Shown here piece by piece: positions 17,012 to 25,803 of a stretch of DNA of 64,000 nucleotides. The translations under genes were made by a program, and so were the position numbers. The stretch comes from Streptomyces hygroscopicus. GTDB taxonomy: Bacteria; Actinomycetota; Actinomycetes; Streptomycetales; Streptomycetaceae. Position 1 is the first letter of the stretch. Each line of letters begins with the position of its first letter. The stretch spans positions 11,780,001 through 11,844,000 of the forward strand of contig CP018627.1 in assembly GCA_002021875.1 (NCBI GenBank), written 5' to 3'. The notes under the pieces were generated by a model. That model was given only the letters and a program-made list of their open reading frames with translations, was not told the origin of the DNA and searched no databases.

Positions 17012-18205
17012 TCAGTGGGTGAAGGGCCGGCGCAGCGGGCATGCAGGGTTGAGCCGGACGCCGAAGCCGGGGACGTCGGGGAGCGTGAGCCGGCCGTTCT
17101 CCGGCACCGGCTCGTCCAGCAGCAGCGGGCTGAACATCGGCACCACCGAGTCGGCCTTTGGCGCCATCATCAGGAACTCGGCGAACGGGCTGTTGTGCCG
17201 GGTGATCACGAAGTGATACGAGTACACGCTCGACCCGTGTGGCACGACCAGCTTGCCGTGGGCGTCGGCCAGCGCGGATATCTTCATCAACTCCGTGAGC
17301 CCGCCGCACCAGCCCACGTCGGGCTGGATGATGTCCGCGCAGCCCATCTCCAGCAGCATGCGGAAGCCGAACCGGCCGGCCTCGTGCTCGCCCGTGGTAC
17401 AGAGCATGCCGGGCGGCAGGCCGCGGCGCAGTTCCGCGTAGCCCCAGTAGTCGTCTGGCGGCAGTGCCTCCTCGATCCACCGCACGCCGAGGCCGTCCAG
17501 GCCGTGGGCGAGGCGCAGGGCGTAGGGGACGTCGAGGGACATCCAGCAGTCGTAGGCGAGGAAGAAGTCGTCGCCCACCCGTTCGCGCATCGCGCGCATC
17601 TCCTCGATGTTGGCGCGCAACCCCCTCTCGCCCTCCACCGGGGCGTGGTGCAGCGGCATCTTGCCGCCGATGAAGCCCATAGCTTCGGCCAGGTCGGGGC
17701 GGGCGCCGGTAGCGTAGAAGACCTGTTCGTCACGGACCGGACCGCCGAGGAGCTCGTAGACCGGCTGCCCGCGCAGCTTGCCCAGCAGGTCCCACAGGGC
17801 GAGGTCCACGCCGCTGATAGCGTTGAGCGTCAGGCCCTTGCGACCGTAGAAGAGGGTGGCCCGGAACATCTCGTCCCAGACGCGCTCCAGGTCGGTGGCC
17901 GGGGCGCCCTCGACGAACCGGGCGAGGTGGTGCTCGATTATCCAGGCCGCCGGTTCGCCGCCGGTGGTGACGGCGAAGCCGACTGTGCCGTCGTCCGCCT
18001 CCGCCTCGACCACGAGCGAGCCGAGGACGTGGAGACCGAAGCTCTGCCGGCTCGCCCGGTACTCGGGGTAGACGGACATGGGCGTGGCGATCCGGTCGTC
18101 GATCCAGTGTCCGGGCGGCTGGTCGTGGTAGTCGCCTCCGCCTGGCGCGTCGACGGTGTAGGCACGCAGTTGGCGGATGCGTGGAGCGCGGGTGCGGGGG
18201 GTCAT
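17012..18205 (-). CDS. rhmD: L-rhamnonate dehydratase
   Basis: This 397-residue enolase-superfamily enzyme closely follows Escherichia coli RhmD. It has GGGDYHDQ, HWIDDRIATPMSVYPEY, SRQSFGLHVLGSLVVE, the metal-site stretches FFLAYDCWMSLDVPY and RWIEEALPP, then IIQPDVGWCGGLTELMKISA and VVPHGSSVYSYHFVIT, ending RRPFTH. It dehydrates L-rhamnonate to 2-keto-3-deoxy-L-rhamnonate in the non-phosphorylated rhamnose pathway. The ATG at 18205 overlaps the TGA of the upstream dehydrogenase gene. Neighbouring sugar ABC genes and a LacI regulator fit rhamnose or rhamnoside use. A related acid-sugar substrate such as L-lyxonate remains possible. Confidence 0.88.
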   Translation of the reverse strand: MTPRTRAPRIRQLRAYTVDAPGGGDYHDQPPGHWIDDRIATPMSVYPEYRASRQSFGLHVLGSLVVEAEADDGTVGFAVTTGGEPAAWIIEHHLARFVEGAPATDLERVWDEMFRATLFYGRKGLTLNAISGVDLALWDLLGKLRGQPVYELLGGPVRDEQVFYATGARPDLAEAMGFIGGKMPLHHAPVEGERGLRANIEEMRAMRERVGDDFFLAYDCWMSLDVPYALRLAHGLDGLGVRWIEEALPPDDYWGYAELRRGLPPGMLCTTGEHEAGRFGFRMLLEMGCADIIQPDVGWCGGLTELMKISALADAHGKLVVPHGSSVYSYHFVITRHNSPFAEFLMMAPKADSVVPMFSPLLLDEPVPENGRLTLPDVPGFGVRLNPACPLRRPFTH

Positions 18206-19287
18206 CCCTCGTTCTCCTCGGCGAGCGTGGCGACGGGGTCGGCTTCGGCGGCGTCGGGTGCGCCCTGCGGGTAGACAAGTACTTTGCTGGCCTGGTTCTC
18301 CCCTCGGGCCAGCGACCTGAAGCTGTCGGCCGCACCGGCGAGGTCCACCCGGCCGTCGACGAGCACCGAAAGGTCGCGCTCTGTCTCGGTGACCCAGCGG
18401 GCGGTCTGCGCGAACTCCCCTGCGGAGTAGCAGAAACTGCCGATCAGGGAGCGTTCTTCGGTAGTCACCGCGTACGCCGGGAGGTCGACGCGTGGAGAGT
18501 GCATACCGACGAGCACGACACTCGCACCCAGGTCGGTTACGGCCAGCGCGTCGGCGACGGTGCCGCTCGCACCGACCGTGTCCAGGGTCAGGGTCGGGCG
18601 ACCGAGCGCGTCGTGCACCAGGTCTGCCAAGTCGCCCACAGCCGGGTCGACAGCCGTCAGTCCGAGCCGCGTCAGCAGGGCGCGGCGGCCGGGATGTGGT
18701 TCGCTGACGGCGACCTGGTCGGCGCCCCTCCGTAGTGCCCCGAGGGCGACGGCCTGGCCGATCGGGCCGCCGCCGATGACCAGCACCCTGTCGCCGGAGG
18801 CGCACCCGCCACGTACCGCGGCGTGGTAGCCGACGGCCAGCGGCTCGACCAGCGCGCCGTACTCCACCGGCACGGACTCGGGCAGCGGCACGACGTTGCC
18901 GGCCGGGGCGGCCATCAACTCGGCGAAGGCCGAGCGCAGCGCCGGGTCGACGCCGATGACCCGGCGGGCGGAGCAGCGCTGCTGGGCGTCGGCCCGGCAC
19001 GGCGGGCACTGTCCGCAGGCGATCACGGGATTGACGGTGACGAGCTGGCCCTCCGCGAGCCCGTAGGCCTCGCTGCCCGCGCCGAGCGAGACGATCCGTC
19101 CGACCGTCTCGTGTCCCATCACCTGCCCCGGGTGGCGGCGGCCGTTCTCACCGGTGAAGCCGTGGATGTCGGAGCCGCAGATGCCGGTCGCGATGATGCT
19201 CAGGACCACCTCGCCGGGCCCGGGAACGGGCCCCGGCAGGTCCTCCACTTCCAGCGTCCAGTTCTCCTTCATGACGAGTGCGTGCAT
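18202..19287 (-). CDS. Zinc-dependent medium-chain dehydrogenase
   Basis: A 361-residue zinc-binding dehydrogenase. The catalytic zinc region is GICGSDIHGF, with GHETVG, and the structural zinc cysteines are in CGQCPPCRADAQQRC. The dinucleotide motif is GGGPIGQAVA. The ATG at 19287 has AGGAGA 6 bases upstream; a GTG at 19305 lies before that ribosome site and is unlikely. Coupled by ATGA to rhmD, it probably oxidises a rhamnose-pathway intermediate, either L-rhamnose itself or 2-keto-3-deoxy-L-rhamnonate. Which step it performs cannot be told from sequence. No lactonase or aldolase is present nearby. Confidence 0.8.
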   Translation of the reverse strand: MHALVMKENWTLEVEDLPGPVPGPGEVVLSIIATGICGSDIHGFTGENGRRHPGQVMGHETVGRIVSLGAGSEAYGLAEGQLVTVNPVIACGQCPPCRADAQQRCSARRVIGVDPALRSAFAELMAAPAGNVVPLPESVPVEYGALVEPLAVGYHAAVRGGCASGDRVLVIGGGPIGQAVALGALRRGADQVAVSEPHPGRRALLTRLGLTAVDPAVGDLADLVHDALGRPTLTLDTVGASGTVADALAVTDLGASVVLVGMHSPRVDLPAYAVTTEERSLIGSFCYSAGEFAQTARWVTETERDLSVLVDGRVDLAGAADSFRSLARGENQASKVLVYPQGAPDAAEADPVATLAEENEG

Positions 19288-19451
19288 CGGTGGTCTCCTT
19301 GACACGGGGTGCGATGCGCAGGGGGCGGGGCCGGCCCAAAGGGGGCGGCGTCAGTGAGGGGGACGGAGACTATGACGTACGTACGGACGGTCTCGAAGCT
19401 CCAGCAGCACAGATCGAACGCCCAATTCTGATTGCGCCAATCCGGGGAGGC

Positions 19452-19474
19452 CGGATGAGGGAACTCCTCATCCG
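19452..19474 (-). terminator. Hairpin at the end of the WbsX-like gene
   Basis: CGGATGAGG (19452-19460) and CCTCATCCG (19466-19474) form a perfect 9-bp stem with a 5-base loop. The stem overlaps the stop codon of the minus-strand gene ending at 19468. No strong T-run follows. It could be a factor-assisted terminator or an mRNA 3'-end stabiliser. Confidence 0.5.
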
Positions 19475-20571
19475 AACACCCGCTTCACCGCCTCCAGGTA
19501 GGAATAGCCTTGATCCGTGTCCGGCTGCAAATAGCTGGATTCAGTCCATTCATTCCAGCTATTGACCGTTATCAGGGGAGCCCGCTCCGGCCTTTCGTCA
19601 GCGAACTGCCGAGCCTTGCGAAGAAAGTTCTCGAACTTTTCCGGTGTACTTCCTATAATGGTCGTCTCCTGGTAGGCGGCGAACCTGGGGTTGTTGTCCC
19701 AGCCCACTGAAACATGCGGGAAATAGGGAACGCTGAACTCTTCGTCCGTGCTCCCCCACCCGGCCACGGCCTGCTCGCCGTAGAGCTGGTATTCTCCCCG
19801 AGGTTCGACAACATGGCACCACTGGTAGTGGGTCACGCTGTCGAAGCCGAGTTGCTCGATCGTGCGGCTCTCTGTTGATGAACCATCACCGCCGATTCCA
19901 GTGACTTCCGCATCAGAGAGATCATTGCGCAGCACGCCCTGCAAATGGAGTCCGGCGAGACCGGCGGCGACAGCTTGATCCCGGAGCCAGTCGAGAGCTA
20001 CTCGTGCCCGGTTCACGTCACCCAGGCCGCGGATCAGGGTCGGCAGGTCGTAAATAGCAAATACTGGCTTGTTGTCGATTCGATAGTACGACGGCTGAGT
20101 GAAGTACTTCTCTATCAGGCGGTTGCCGATTCGCTCGAACTCTTCCCGGCCCAAAGCAGCATCCCACACCACCCTCCTGTCGTGCGAATTTCGGATGTCC
20201 CAGATAGTCGGGGCGTCATGATTCGCCCACATCAGGTAGAACTTGACGCGGTGATTGTTGCGCGCCTTCAGGTAGCCCTCGTTGAGCGATTCCTCAAGGA
20301 AAGGCCTGCGATCGTACCAATACCAGTCGTAGATGAACGTGTTGACGCCGTAGTCGGCCGCGGCATCGATCTGCATCTCCATCACTCGGGAATCGGCCTC
20401 GTTCTGGTAACCCCACAGTGGCCGCCTGGGCTGCTTGTGGCCGTCAACCTTGGGGAGTGCGTCGATGACTCGTTCCCATTCCCCCATCCTGCGCGGGAAG
20501 AATATCCGCGCTCGCGGGTCGTCATGGTAGGCGGGCCAAATGTAGGCCGCGACATCATAGCTGCGCTGCAC
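19468..20571 (-). CDS. WbsX / GH99-like domain protein
   Basis: A 367-residue protein of the WbsX (glycosyl hydrolase family 99-like) type. Family features include AAYIWPAYHDD near the start, GVNTFIYDWYWYDRRPFLEE in the first barrel strands, KFYLMWANHD, FAIYDLP and, near the end, LITVNSWNEWTESSYLQPD. No signal peptide is seen, so it acts in the cytoplasm. GTG 20571 is chosen because AAGGGG lies upstream at normal distance; a TTG at 20577 is too close to it. Within the ABC-LacI-rhmD locus it probably cleaves an imported glycan or glycoside. The exact linkage is unknown. Confidence 0.75.
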   Translation of the reverse strand: MQRSYDVAAYIWPAYHDDPRARIFFPRRMGEWERVIDALPKVDGHKQPRRPLWGYQNEADSRVMEMQIDAAADYGVNTFIYDWYWYDRRPFLEESLNEGYLKARNNHRVKFYLMWANHDAPTIWDIRNSHDRRVVWDAALGREEFERIGNRLIEKYFTQPSYYRIDNKPVFAIYDLPTLIRGLGDVNRARVALDWLRDQAVAAGLAGLHLQGVLRNDLSDAEVTGIGGDGSSTESRTIEQLGFDSVTHYQWCHVVEPRGEYQLYGEQAVAGWGSTDEEFSVPYFPHVSVGWDNNPRFAAYQETTIIGSTPEKFENFLRKARQFADERPERAPLITVNSWNEWTESSYLQPDTDQGYSYLEAVKRVFG

Positions 20572-20681
20572 GGGCAAACCCCTTACATTGATGGGTCCTC
20601 TTCACGATTCATCAGGACTACCGGACCGTCTGGTCAGCCAAGTAAATGCGCTCGTTTGAATATTTACGGAACATGGTCCGG

Positions 20682-21473
20682 CTACTTGACCGCGCCGGCG
20701 GAGAGGCCTTTCTCAAAGAACTGCTGCAGGCACAGGTAGGCGATGGCGACCGGCAGACAGATCAAGACGAGGGCCGCGAAGATCTTCGGCTCGTCCGATC
20801 CATAAGTGCTGGTGAAGTACAAGGGGATCGTCGTCACGGTCTGCATGTCCGGGTCTTGGAAGAAAAGCAGCGGAAGAAAGAAATCGTTCCACGCCTGCAG
20901 GAATGCCCATACGACGATCACGGCGGTGATCGGGCGGGACAACGGGAGCACGATCCGCACGAGCGTGCCGAAGCTCGTGCATCCGTCCAGCTTCGCCGCC
21001 TCCAGGACTTCGTCGGGGATGCCGGCCAGATAGTTCCTCGTCAGGAGCAGCGTGAACGGCATGATCGTCGTGGCCAGCGGCACGATGACAGCGAGGTAGT
21101 TGTTGAACAAGCCCATTCGCTGAACCATGAGGAACAGTGGCACGACAAGCGCGATCGTGGGCAGGACAAGGCCGGCCAGAATGGCATTGAACACCAGCTT
21201 CTTGCCGGTGAAGTTCATCTTGCCGAAGGCGAAACCGGCGAGCATGGTGCACGTGTAGACAAGGACGATAACACCCAGGGAAATGACCGCGCTGTTCAGC
21301 ATCGACCTTCCGAAGGGTGTCTGTGTCAGCACGGCTTCGTAGTTCGCCACGACCCCTGCCCCGTCGAAAGACTTCGCGACGATAGCCACGAGCACGAACG
21401 CGAACGGCAGGGCCACGATCGTCGCGATGAACTGGCAGATGATTCTCGCAGCAAGGCTAGGCCGATTGAACAT
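20682..21473 (-). CDS. Carbohydrate ABC permease, MalG type
   Basis: A 263-residue permease with six membrane segments and the EAA loop EAAKLDGCTSFGTLVRIVLP, through which it contacts an ATPase. It ends FFEKGLSAGAVK, the usual C terminus of this CUT1-type family. The ATG at 21473 follows the TAG of the other permease directly, so the two are translated together. No ATP-binding gene lies nearby; streptomycetes typically share the MsiK ATPase among such importers. The substrate is probably a rhamnose-containing oligosaccharide, judged only from the neighbouring genes. Confidence 0.88.
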   Translation of the reverse strand: MFNRPSLAARIICQFIATIVALPFAFVLVAIVAKSFDGAGVVANYEAVLTQTPFGRSMLNSAVISLGVIVLVYTCTMLAGFAFGKMNFTGKKLVFNAILAGLVLPTIALVVPLFLMVQRMGLFNNYLAVIVPLATTIMPFTLLLTRNYLAGIPDEVLEAAKLDGCTSFGTLVRIVLPLSRPITAVIVVWAFLQAWNDFFLPLLFFQDPDMQTVTTIPLYFTSTYGSDEPKIFAALVLICLPVAIAYLCLQQFFEKGLSAGAVK

Positions 21474-22430
21474 CTACTCCTCCCCGAAGCGGTAGGCGCG
21501 GATCTGAACCGTGGAGAGCAGCAGAGCAAGGATGACCAGCACAATGGAAAGCGCAGCAGAGTAGCCTGCATGGAATTGCTCGATAACCTGCTCGTATATG
21601 TAGGTGGTGAGGAATTCCGTGCTGCGTCCTGGCCCGCCTCCGGTTGTCAGGTAGACGATGTCGAAGGTCTTGAGGGCTCCGATGCACCCCGTCAGCGCGA
21701 GTATGGCGTGAGTGCCTCGGAGTTGGGGCAGCAGCACCAGGCTGAAAGTCTGCCACCAGCTTGCGCCGTCGAGTGCAGCCGCCTCGAACAGGTCTTGGTC
21801 GAGCTGGGCGATCGCTGCTTGGTAGAGCAGAAAGCTGAGGCCGGTCCATTGCCAGATATTCATTGCCGCGAGTGTGAAAAGAGCAAGGTGCGGGTCGGCG
21901 AGCCAGGCGATGTCGGATGCCGGGAGACCGATACCAGTGAGGAACGCATTGAGCGACCCCTGCGGGCTCAGGAGGCTGCGGAAAGCGGTGGCGATGACGG
22001 CGGGAGCGAGGATCACCGGCAGGAACAGGACGATCTTGTACAGCGTTCGTGCGAATACGACGCTTCCGCTGAGCAGTACGGCCATGAAGAGTCCGAGGGC
22101 CATCTGCGCGGTGATCGTCAGAAGGGCGAACACTGCGAAGTGGGTGATCGTCTGCCAGAACGCCGGATCGGTGGTGATCTGTGTGTAGTTGGCGAGACCC
22201 GCAGGCTCGGCGACCGGGTCGATGCCGTTCCAGTCAAGGGTACTGACCCAACCGGTGTAGCCGATGCCGACGTAGACGATTCCCACGACCAAGATCAGTA
22301 CGGGCAGAATATACAGCCAGGGCACATATTTGGACTGTCCTGCGCCAGTCGGCACGGCGGGAGTTCCGACGGCATCACGGCGTTTCACCGGCGGTGGAGC
22401 CTCCAACGCGGGGGCAGAATTCCGGTTCAT
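21474..22430 (-). CDS. Carbohydrate ABC permease, MalF type
   Basis: This permease of about 318 residues has a cytoplasmic N-terminal tail rich in Pro and Ala, six helices and the EAA loop EAAALDGASWWQTFSLVLLP. ATG 22430 is preferred, with GGGAG 8 bases upstream; two GTG codons at 22437-22439 and 22434-22436 lie just before it. It begins 12 bases after the stop of the binding-protein gene. With the MalG-type partner it forms the membrane channel of a CUT1 sugar importer. Confidence 0.88.
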   Translation of the reverse strand: MNRNSAPALEAPPPVKRRDAVGTPAVPTGAGQSKYVPWLYILPVLILVVGIVYVGIGYTGWVSTLDWNGIDPVAEPAGLANYTQITTDPAFWQTITHFAVFALLTITAQMALGLFMAVLLSGSVVFARTLYKIVLFLPVILAPAVIATAFRSLLSPQGSLNAFLTGIGLPASDIAWLADPHLALFTLAAMNIWQWTGLSFLLYQAAIAQLDQDLFEAAALDGASWWQTFSLVLLPQLRGTHAILALTGCIGALKTFDIVYLTTGGGPGRSTEFLTTYIYEQVIEQFHAGYSAALSIVLVILALLLSTVQIRAYRFGEE

Positions 22431-22442
22431 CGACACCACTCC

Positions 22443-23792
22443 CTACTTCAGCGCATCGACTGCGCTGCGCACGGACTCGGCGGCTTCTTCCGGGGAAATC
22501 TGTCCCGAGGCCACGGAGGAGAGCGCCAGGCCCAGTGCGATTTGGACTTCGGCGGTCGGGATTTGGCGCGGACCGATGAGATGGGACAGTTGCTCTGCCT
22601 GCTCCTTGAGAACGGTTTTGCCGGCCGCGTTCTCCACGCCGCTGTCGTCCACGGGCACGGACTTCAGGGCGGGTTGCCCCGCGAGTGTCGACCCCATCAT
22701 CTTCTGCGCCGTCGTGCTCGCGGTGAGCCACTTGACGAACGTGAAGGCAGCGGCCCGATGCTCGGACTGCGCGGAGATGGACCAGCCCACGTCCGGCCCG
22801 CCGAACAGTCGGCCGATCTCTTTGGCGCCGCCGACAACGTCCGGGAAGGGTGCGGGCAAGAACACCTGCGACTTCACTTGGTCGCCGTACGTGTCTGCCA
22901 GGAGGGTCAGCTCATGCTTGCTCATATTGGCGTTCTGGAAGGTGCCGAGGAGGATGAAGGCGGCCTGTCCCTTGAGGAAGGCGTCTTTGGCGTCGGGGGA
23001 CTGTGTCTGCCCGAGTGCACCGGGCTGCACGATCCCGTTGGAGAAGAAGCTCTCCCAGATCCGGAAAGCCCGGACGAACGCAGGGGAGTCGAAGGCGGCC
23101 GAGCTCTTGCCCTGGACGGCATCGTAGAAGACGCCGGGGGCGATCTGGTTGATGATCGACTGGTACATGTCGATGTTCACCCAGTCGTCTTTGGCGCCCT
23201 GCACGAAGCAGGTCTTGCCGATGGCCTCGATCTTCTCGCAGGCCGCGAGCCAGTCGTCGAGGGTGGCTGGCGGCCCGGGGACGCTGGCATGCCGCAAAAG
23301 CCCCCTGTTGTACCAGAGGGTGCCGGAACCAGTGATCATCCAGGGGAGCGCGACCTGCTTCCCCTGAGCCGCGAGCTGATCCGTCTCCGCGAGCTGCCGC
23401 CTCCAGTCAGAGCCGATGTTCCTCGATGCGAGCGGGGCGAGGTCCACGGTGAGGTGGGCGAAATTGGTGGTGATCGCCCCGGCCTGGACGCCGAACACGT
23501 CCGGTCCCGAACTCGTCGAAGCGGCAAGGCGGACAGCGTTGACGTAGTTGTTGTACATGATGTAGCGGTGCTTGACGGTGATGTTCGGATGTTCCTTCTC
23601 GAACGCGCTGATCCACTGCTCGCTCGATGCATCGTTCGGGTTCCAGGACCACCAGTTGATGGTCTGCTTGGCGTCGCCGGCGACCTGGCTACCGGGGCCA
23701 CCGGATGTGCATCCGCTCACGCTGAGAACGGCCAGAGCCGCCAGGCTGATCGCTGCCCGGGTGCGCCACCGAGTGCCTGATCGAAGCGTCAC
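22443..23792 (-). CDS. Sugar-binding lipoprotein of the ABC importer
   Basis: A roughly 449-residue extracellular solute-binding protein (family 1). It has an N-terminal lipoprotein signal with lipobox LSVSGC, then INWWSWNPNDASSEQWISAF as the first lobe. Later PDVFGVQAGA and GTFQNANMS follow. A GTG at 23792 with GGAAG about 7 bases upstream is the likely start; ATG 23822 overlaps the operator. The gene is divergent from the LacI regulator and is the first of the transporter operon, followed by two permeases. The ligand is unknown, probably an oligosaccharide. Confidence 0.85.
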   Translation of the reverse strand: MTLRSGTRWRTRAAISLAALAVLSVSGCTSGGPGSQVAGDAKQTINWWSWNPNDASSEQWISAFEKEHPNITVKHRYIMYNNYVNAVRLAASTSSGPDVFGVQAGAITTNFAHLTVDLAPLASRNIGSDWRRQLAETDQLAAQGKQVALPWMITGSGTLWYNRGLLRHASVPGPPATLDDWLAACEKIEAIGKTCFVQGAKDDWVNIDMYQSIINQIAPGVFYDAVQGKSSAAFDSPAFVRAFRIWESFFSNGIVQPGALGQTQSPDAKDAFLKGQAAFILLGTFQNANMSKHELTLLADTYGDQVKSQVFLPAPFPDVVGGAKEIGRLFGGPDVGWSISAQSEHRAAAFTFVKWLTASTTAQKMMGSTLAGQPALKSVPVDDSGVENAAGKTVLKEQAEQLSHLIGPRQIPTAEVQIALGLALSSVASGQISPEEAAESVRSAVDALK

Positions 23793-23824
23793 TTTCTCTT
23801 CCTTCGTCGGTGAAGGCCGCATCG

Positions 23825-23848
23825 TGAATCGATTCATGAATCGATTCA
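23825..23848. promoter_or_regulatory. Tandem palindromic LacI-type operator
   Basis: The 12-base palindrome TGAATCGATTCA occurs twice head to tail (23825-23836 and 23837-23848). With two flanking bases on each side, the whole 28-base stretch 23823-23850 is itself a perfect palindrome. It sits between the divergent sugar-binding protein and LacI genes and has the central CG of LacI-family sites. It very likely lets the LacI protein repress both the transporter operon and itself. Confidence 0.85.
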
Positions 23849-23870
23849 CGGAGTGTGGCATACTGCCTGC

Positions 23871-24905
23871 ATGAAGCGCAACGGGCTGGCCTCCACGGAT
23901 TCCCAGGGTGGTGGCAATCGCCCCCTCCGCGTCAAGGACGTGGCGGCGAGAGCGGGCGTCTCGGTCGGGACCGTCTCGAACGTCCTCAATGGTCGTAAGT
24001 CTGTTGCCCCCGACTATGTCGAGCGGGTCATGCGGGCGGTCAAGGAGCTTGGCTTCCTGCCGAACGACGCCGCTCGGACCCTGCGTGCGGGGTCGAGTCG
24101 CGTCATCGGCTTCGTGATCGCCGAGCAGGACAACCCCGTCTACACCGATGTCGTGCGCGGCGCCGAGCAGGAGGCCGAGCACAGTGGCGGCATCGTCCTT
24201 ATCGGGCATACCCGTAGGAAACGGGACCGCGAAGCCTTCTACCTCGAAGCCTTCGCGGCACAGCGTGCCCGCGGTGTGGTCATCCAGCCTCACGGTGACG
24301 TGGATGCCGAACTTGAGCGGCTCCGCTCCCAGGGCACTCCCACCGTCGTGCTCGATGCGGGCCGCTCGGGCTGGGGCGGCTCGTCCATCTCCATGAACAG
24401 CGCCGAGGGCGGGCGGTTGGCGGCTCGCCACCTGGTCGAGGTCGGCCGGCGACAGCTTGCGTTCGTTGGGGGCCCGTTGGATTTCCTCGCGGTGGAGCAG
24501 CGAGTGAGTGGTGCGCGTATAGGCGCCGGGGGAATCCCCGTCGAGGTTGTCGAGGCCCTGGACATGACGATCGAGGAGGGACACCGAGTCGGGAGGGAGA
24601 TAGCTTGTCGGCCGGCCGGCGAGCGGCCCGATGGCATCTTCGCCGGCAACGACCTCGTCGCCCTCGGTCTCCTCAACGCCTTCACCCAGGCAGGTATCAG
24701 AGTGCCTGACGACACCTCGATCGTGGGGTACGACGACATCGCGCTCGCGGCCTCCGCCTGGGTACCGCTCACATCGATCCGCCAGCCGCGCGAGGAGACC
24801 GGAGCGGCCGCCGTCCGGATCATCGACGAAGAGCGGCTCGACAGCCTGCCCCCACGCCATCTTCAGCTTCAACCTGAGTTGGTGATCCGGGCGTCGTCCC
24901 GGTAG
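23871..24905 (+). CDS. LacI-family transcriptional regulator
   Basis: The 344-residue repressor has the N-terminal helix-turn-helix VKDVAARAGVSVGTVSNVLN and hinge LRAGSSRVIGFVI. A periplasmic-binding-type sensor domain follows, with GIFAGNDLVALGLLNAF and DDTSIVGYDDIALA. The ATG at 23871 lies 22 bases after the tandem operator; no clear ribosome site precedes it, and a GTG at 23853 is an alternative. It is divergent from the ABC importer and probably responds to the imported sugar or a rhamnose-derived intermediate. Confidence 0.88.
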   Translation: MKRNGLASTDSQGGGNRPLRVKDVAARAGVSVGTVSNVLNGRKSVAPDYVERVMRAVKELGFLPNDAARTLRAGSSRVIGFVIAEQDNPVYTDVVRGAEQEAEHSGGIVLIGHTRRKRDREAFYLEAFAAQRARGVVIQPHGDVDAELERLRSQGTPTVVLDAGRSGWGGSSISMNSAEGGRLAARHLVEVGRRQLAFVGGPLDFLAVEQRVSGARIGAGGIPVEVVEALDMTIEEGHRVGREIACRPAGERPDGIFAGNDLVALGLLNAFTQAGIRVPDDTSIVGYDDIALAASAWVPLTSIRQPREETGAAAVRIIDEERLDSLPPRHLQLQPELVIRASSR

Positions 24906-25149
24906 AGGGGACATGGTCGCAGGTGCGGAGGGACCGGCGGATGCGGGCGCCGGCACTCTTCAACAGCGTTCGTGGTGCCTACGATCCGCCGTATCTCGGC
25001 ATCGGATGGCAGGGACGATAGGAACTCCCATACAGGAGTCCGGGTCGCTGAAGGTCGCCGGTTCCCTGGTCACCATCCAGGTCCGCGCCTACGGCCTGCT
25101 GCGCATGTTCGGCCGCGAGGGCCGCTCTACTCCGCTGGTGCAGGAATTC

Positions 25150-25395
25150 GCTCACCGTTGTCCCTCCGCCGTCATTGCCCGATCCTCGCTGGTCGTCGCA
25201 CGTTGTTTGCGCGCTGCCGTTTGGTCCCACCAGGCTGGGACGACGGCTGTCAGCATCAGGAGTGTGGTCAGGGCGAATGCCCAGGGGTAGCCGGTCGAGC
25301 CGGCCAACCGTGCCGAAGCCGACCGCGCCGATGCCCATATCCGCGTCGTAGGCGACATTCCACAGGGCGCTCACTGTCCCTGTGGGGGCCGGAAA
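25150..25395 (-). pseudogene. MFS transporter 3'-terminal relic
   Basis: In two frames the minus strand gives SALWNVAYDADMGIGAVGFG, then ARLAGSTGYPWAFALTTLLM and LTAVVPAWWDQ with a stop near 25152. This is the last two helices of an MFS drug transporter. A frame change lies near 25320 and nothing upstream remains. The 24906-25149 stretch beside it holds no recognisable gene. Confidence 0.6.
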
Positions 25396-25405
25396 CGGTG
25401 TCACC

Positions 25406-25480
25406 CTATGCGGCCTGCTTGTATTCGCGGATGAGGCCTCCGAGTCGATCACGCCGGGAGATTGCTGTCTTGTCGCTGGC
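25406..25480 (-). pseudogene. Integrase-core transposase C-terminal tail
   Basis: The short segment RRDRLGGLIREYKQAA followed by a stop matches the C-terminal signature of the local integrase-core transposases (compare QLGGTLHTYEHAA at 61687). Only about 20 residues can be recognised. It probably marks one end of a deleted element. Confidence 0.45.
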
Positions 25481-25567
25481 CAGGCACGTGCAGGGGTAGT
25501 TACTGAGCTTGTTGGCGTGATGTCGCTGGGGGCTGACGATGTGTGATCGTCGCGGTATGCCGTTTGT

Positions 25568-25803
25568 ATGAGGTATCCGCAGGGTGGTGGGCTGACGCCT
25601 GAACGGCAGGCGTTTCGTGAGCGGATCCGGATGGAGGCCGCCGAACGGTTCGGCACCGGCGCCTCCAACGTGGAAGTCGCCAAGGACTTGCGGGTGAGCG
25701 TGCGCTCCGTTCAGCGGTGGCGCCGGGCCTGGCAGGACGCAGGCCCGGACGGTCTTCGGTCCGTGGGGCCGGTGTCGCTGCCCAAACTGAGCGAGAAGCT
25801 GTT
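25568..25803 (+). pseudogene. IS630-family transposase N-terminal fragment
   Basis: From ATG 25568 the frame reads ERFGTGASNVEVAKDLRVSV, then RSVQRWRRAWQDAGPDGLRS and PKLSEKLF. This is the winged-helix DNA-binding start of an IS630-type transposase. Coding similarity stops at about 25803, exactly where a regulator gene lacking its own start begins. The catalytic domain is lost, so this is a deletion fusion. Confidence 0.7.

Noticed and set aside
20646..23780. A 1044-codon plus-strand frame opposite the ABC importer genes
   Set aside because: The minus strand carries clear permease and binding-protein genes with coupled starts; the long frame is a shadow.
22443..24956. An 837-codon version of the sugar-binding protein
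   Set aside because: The upstream part is the antisense of the LacI gene and crosses the operator. The lipoprotein signal starts near 23792.
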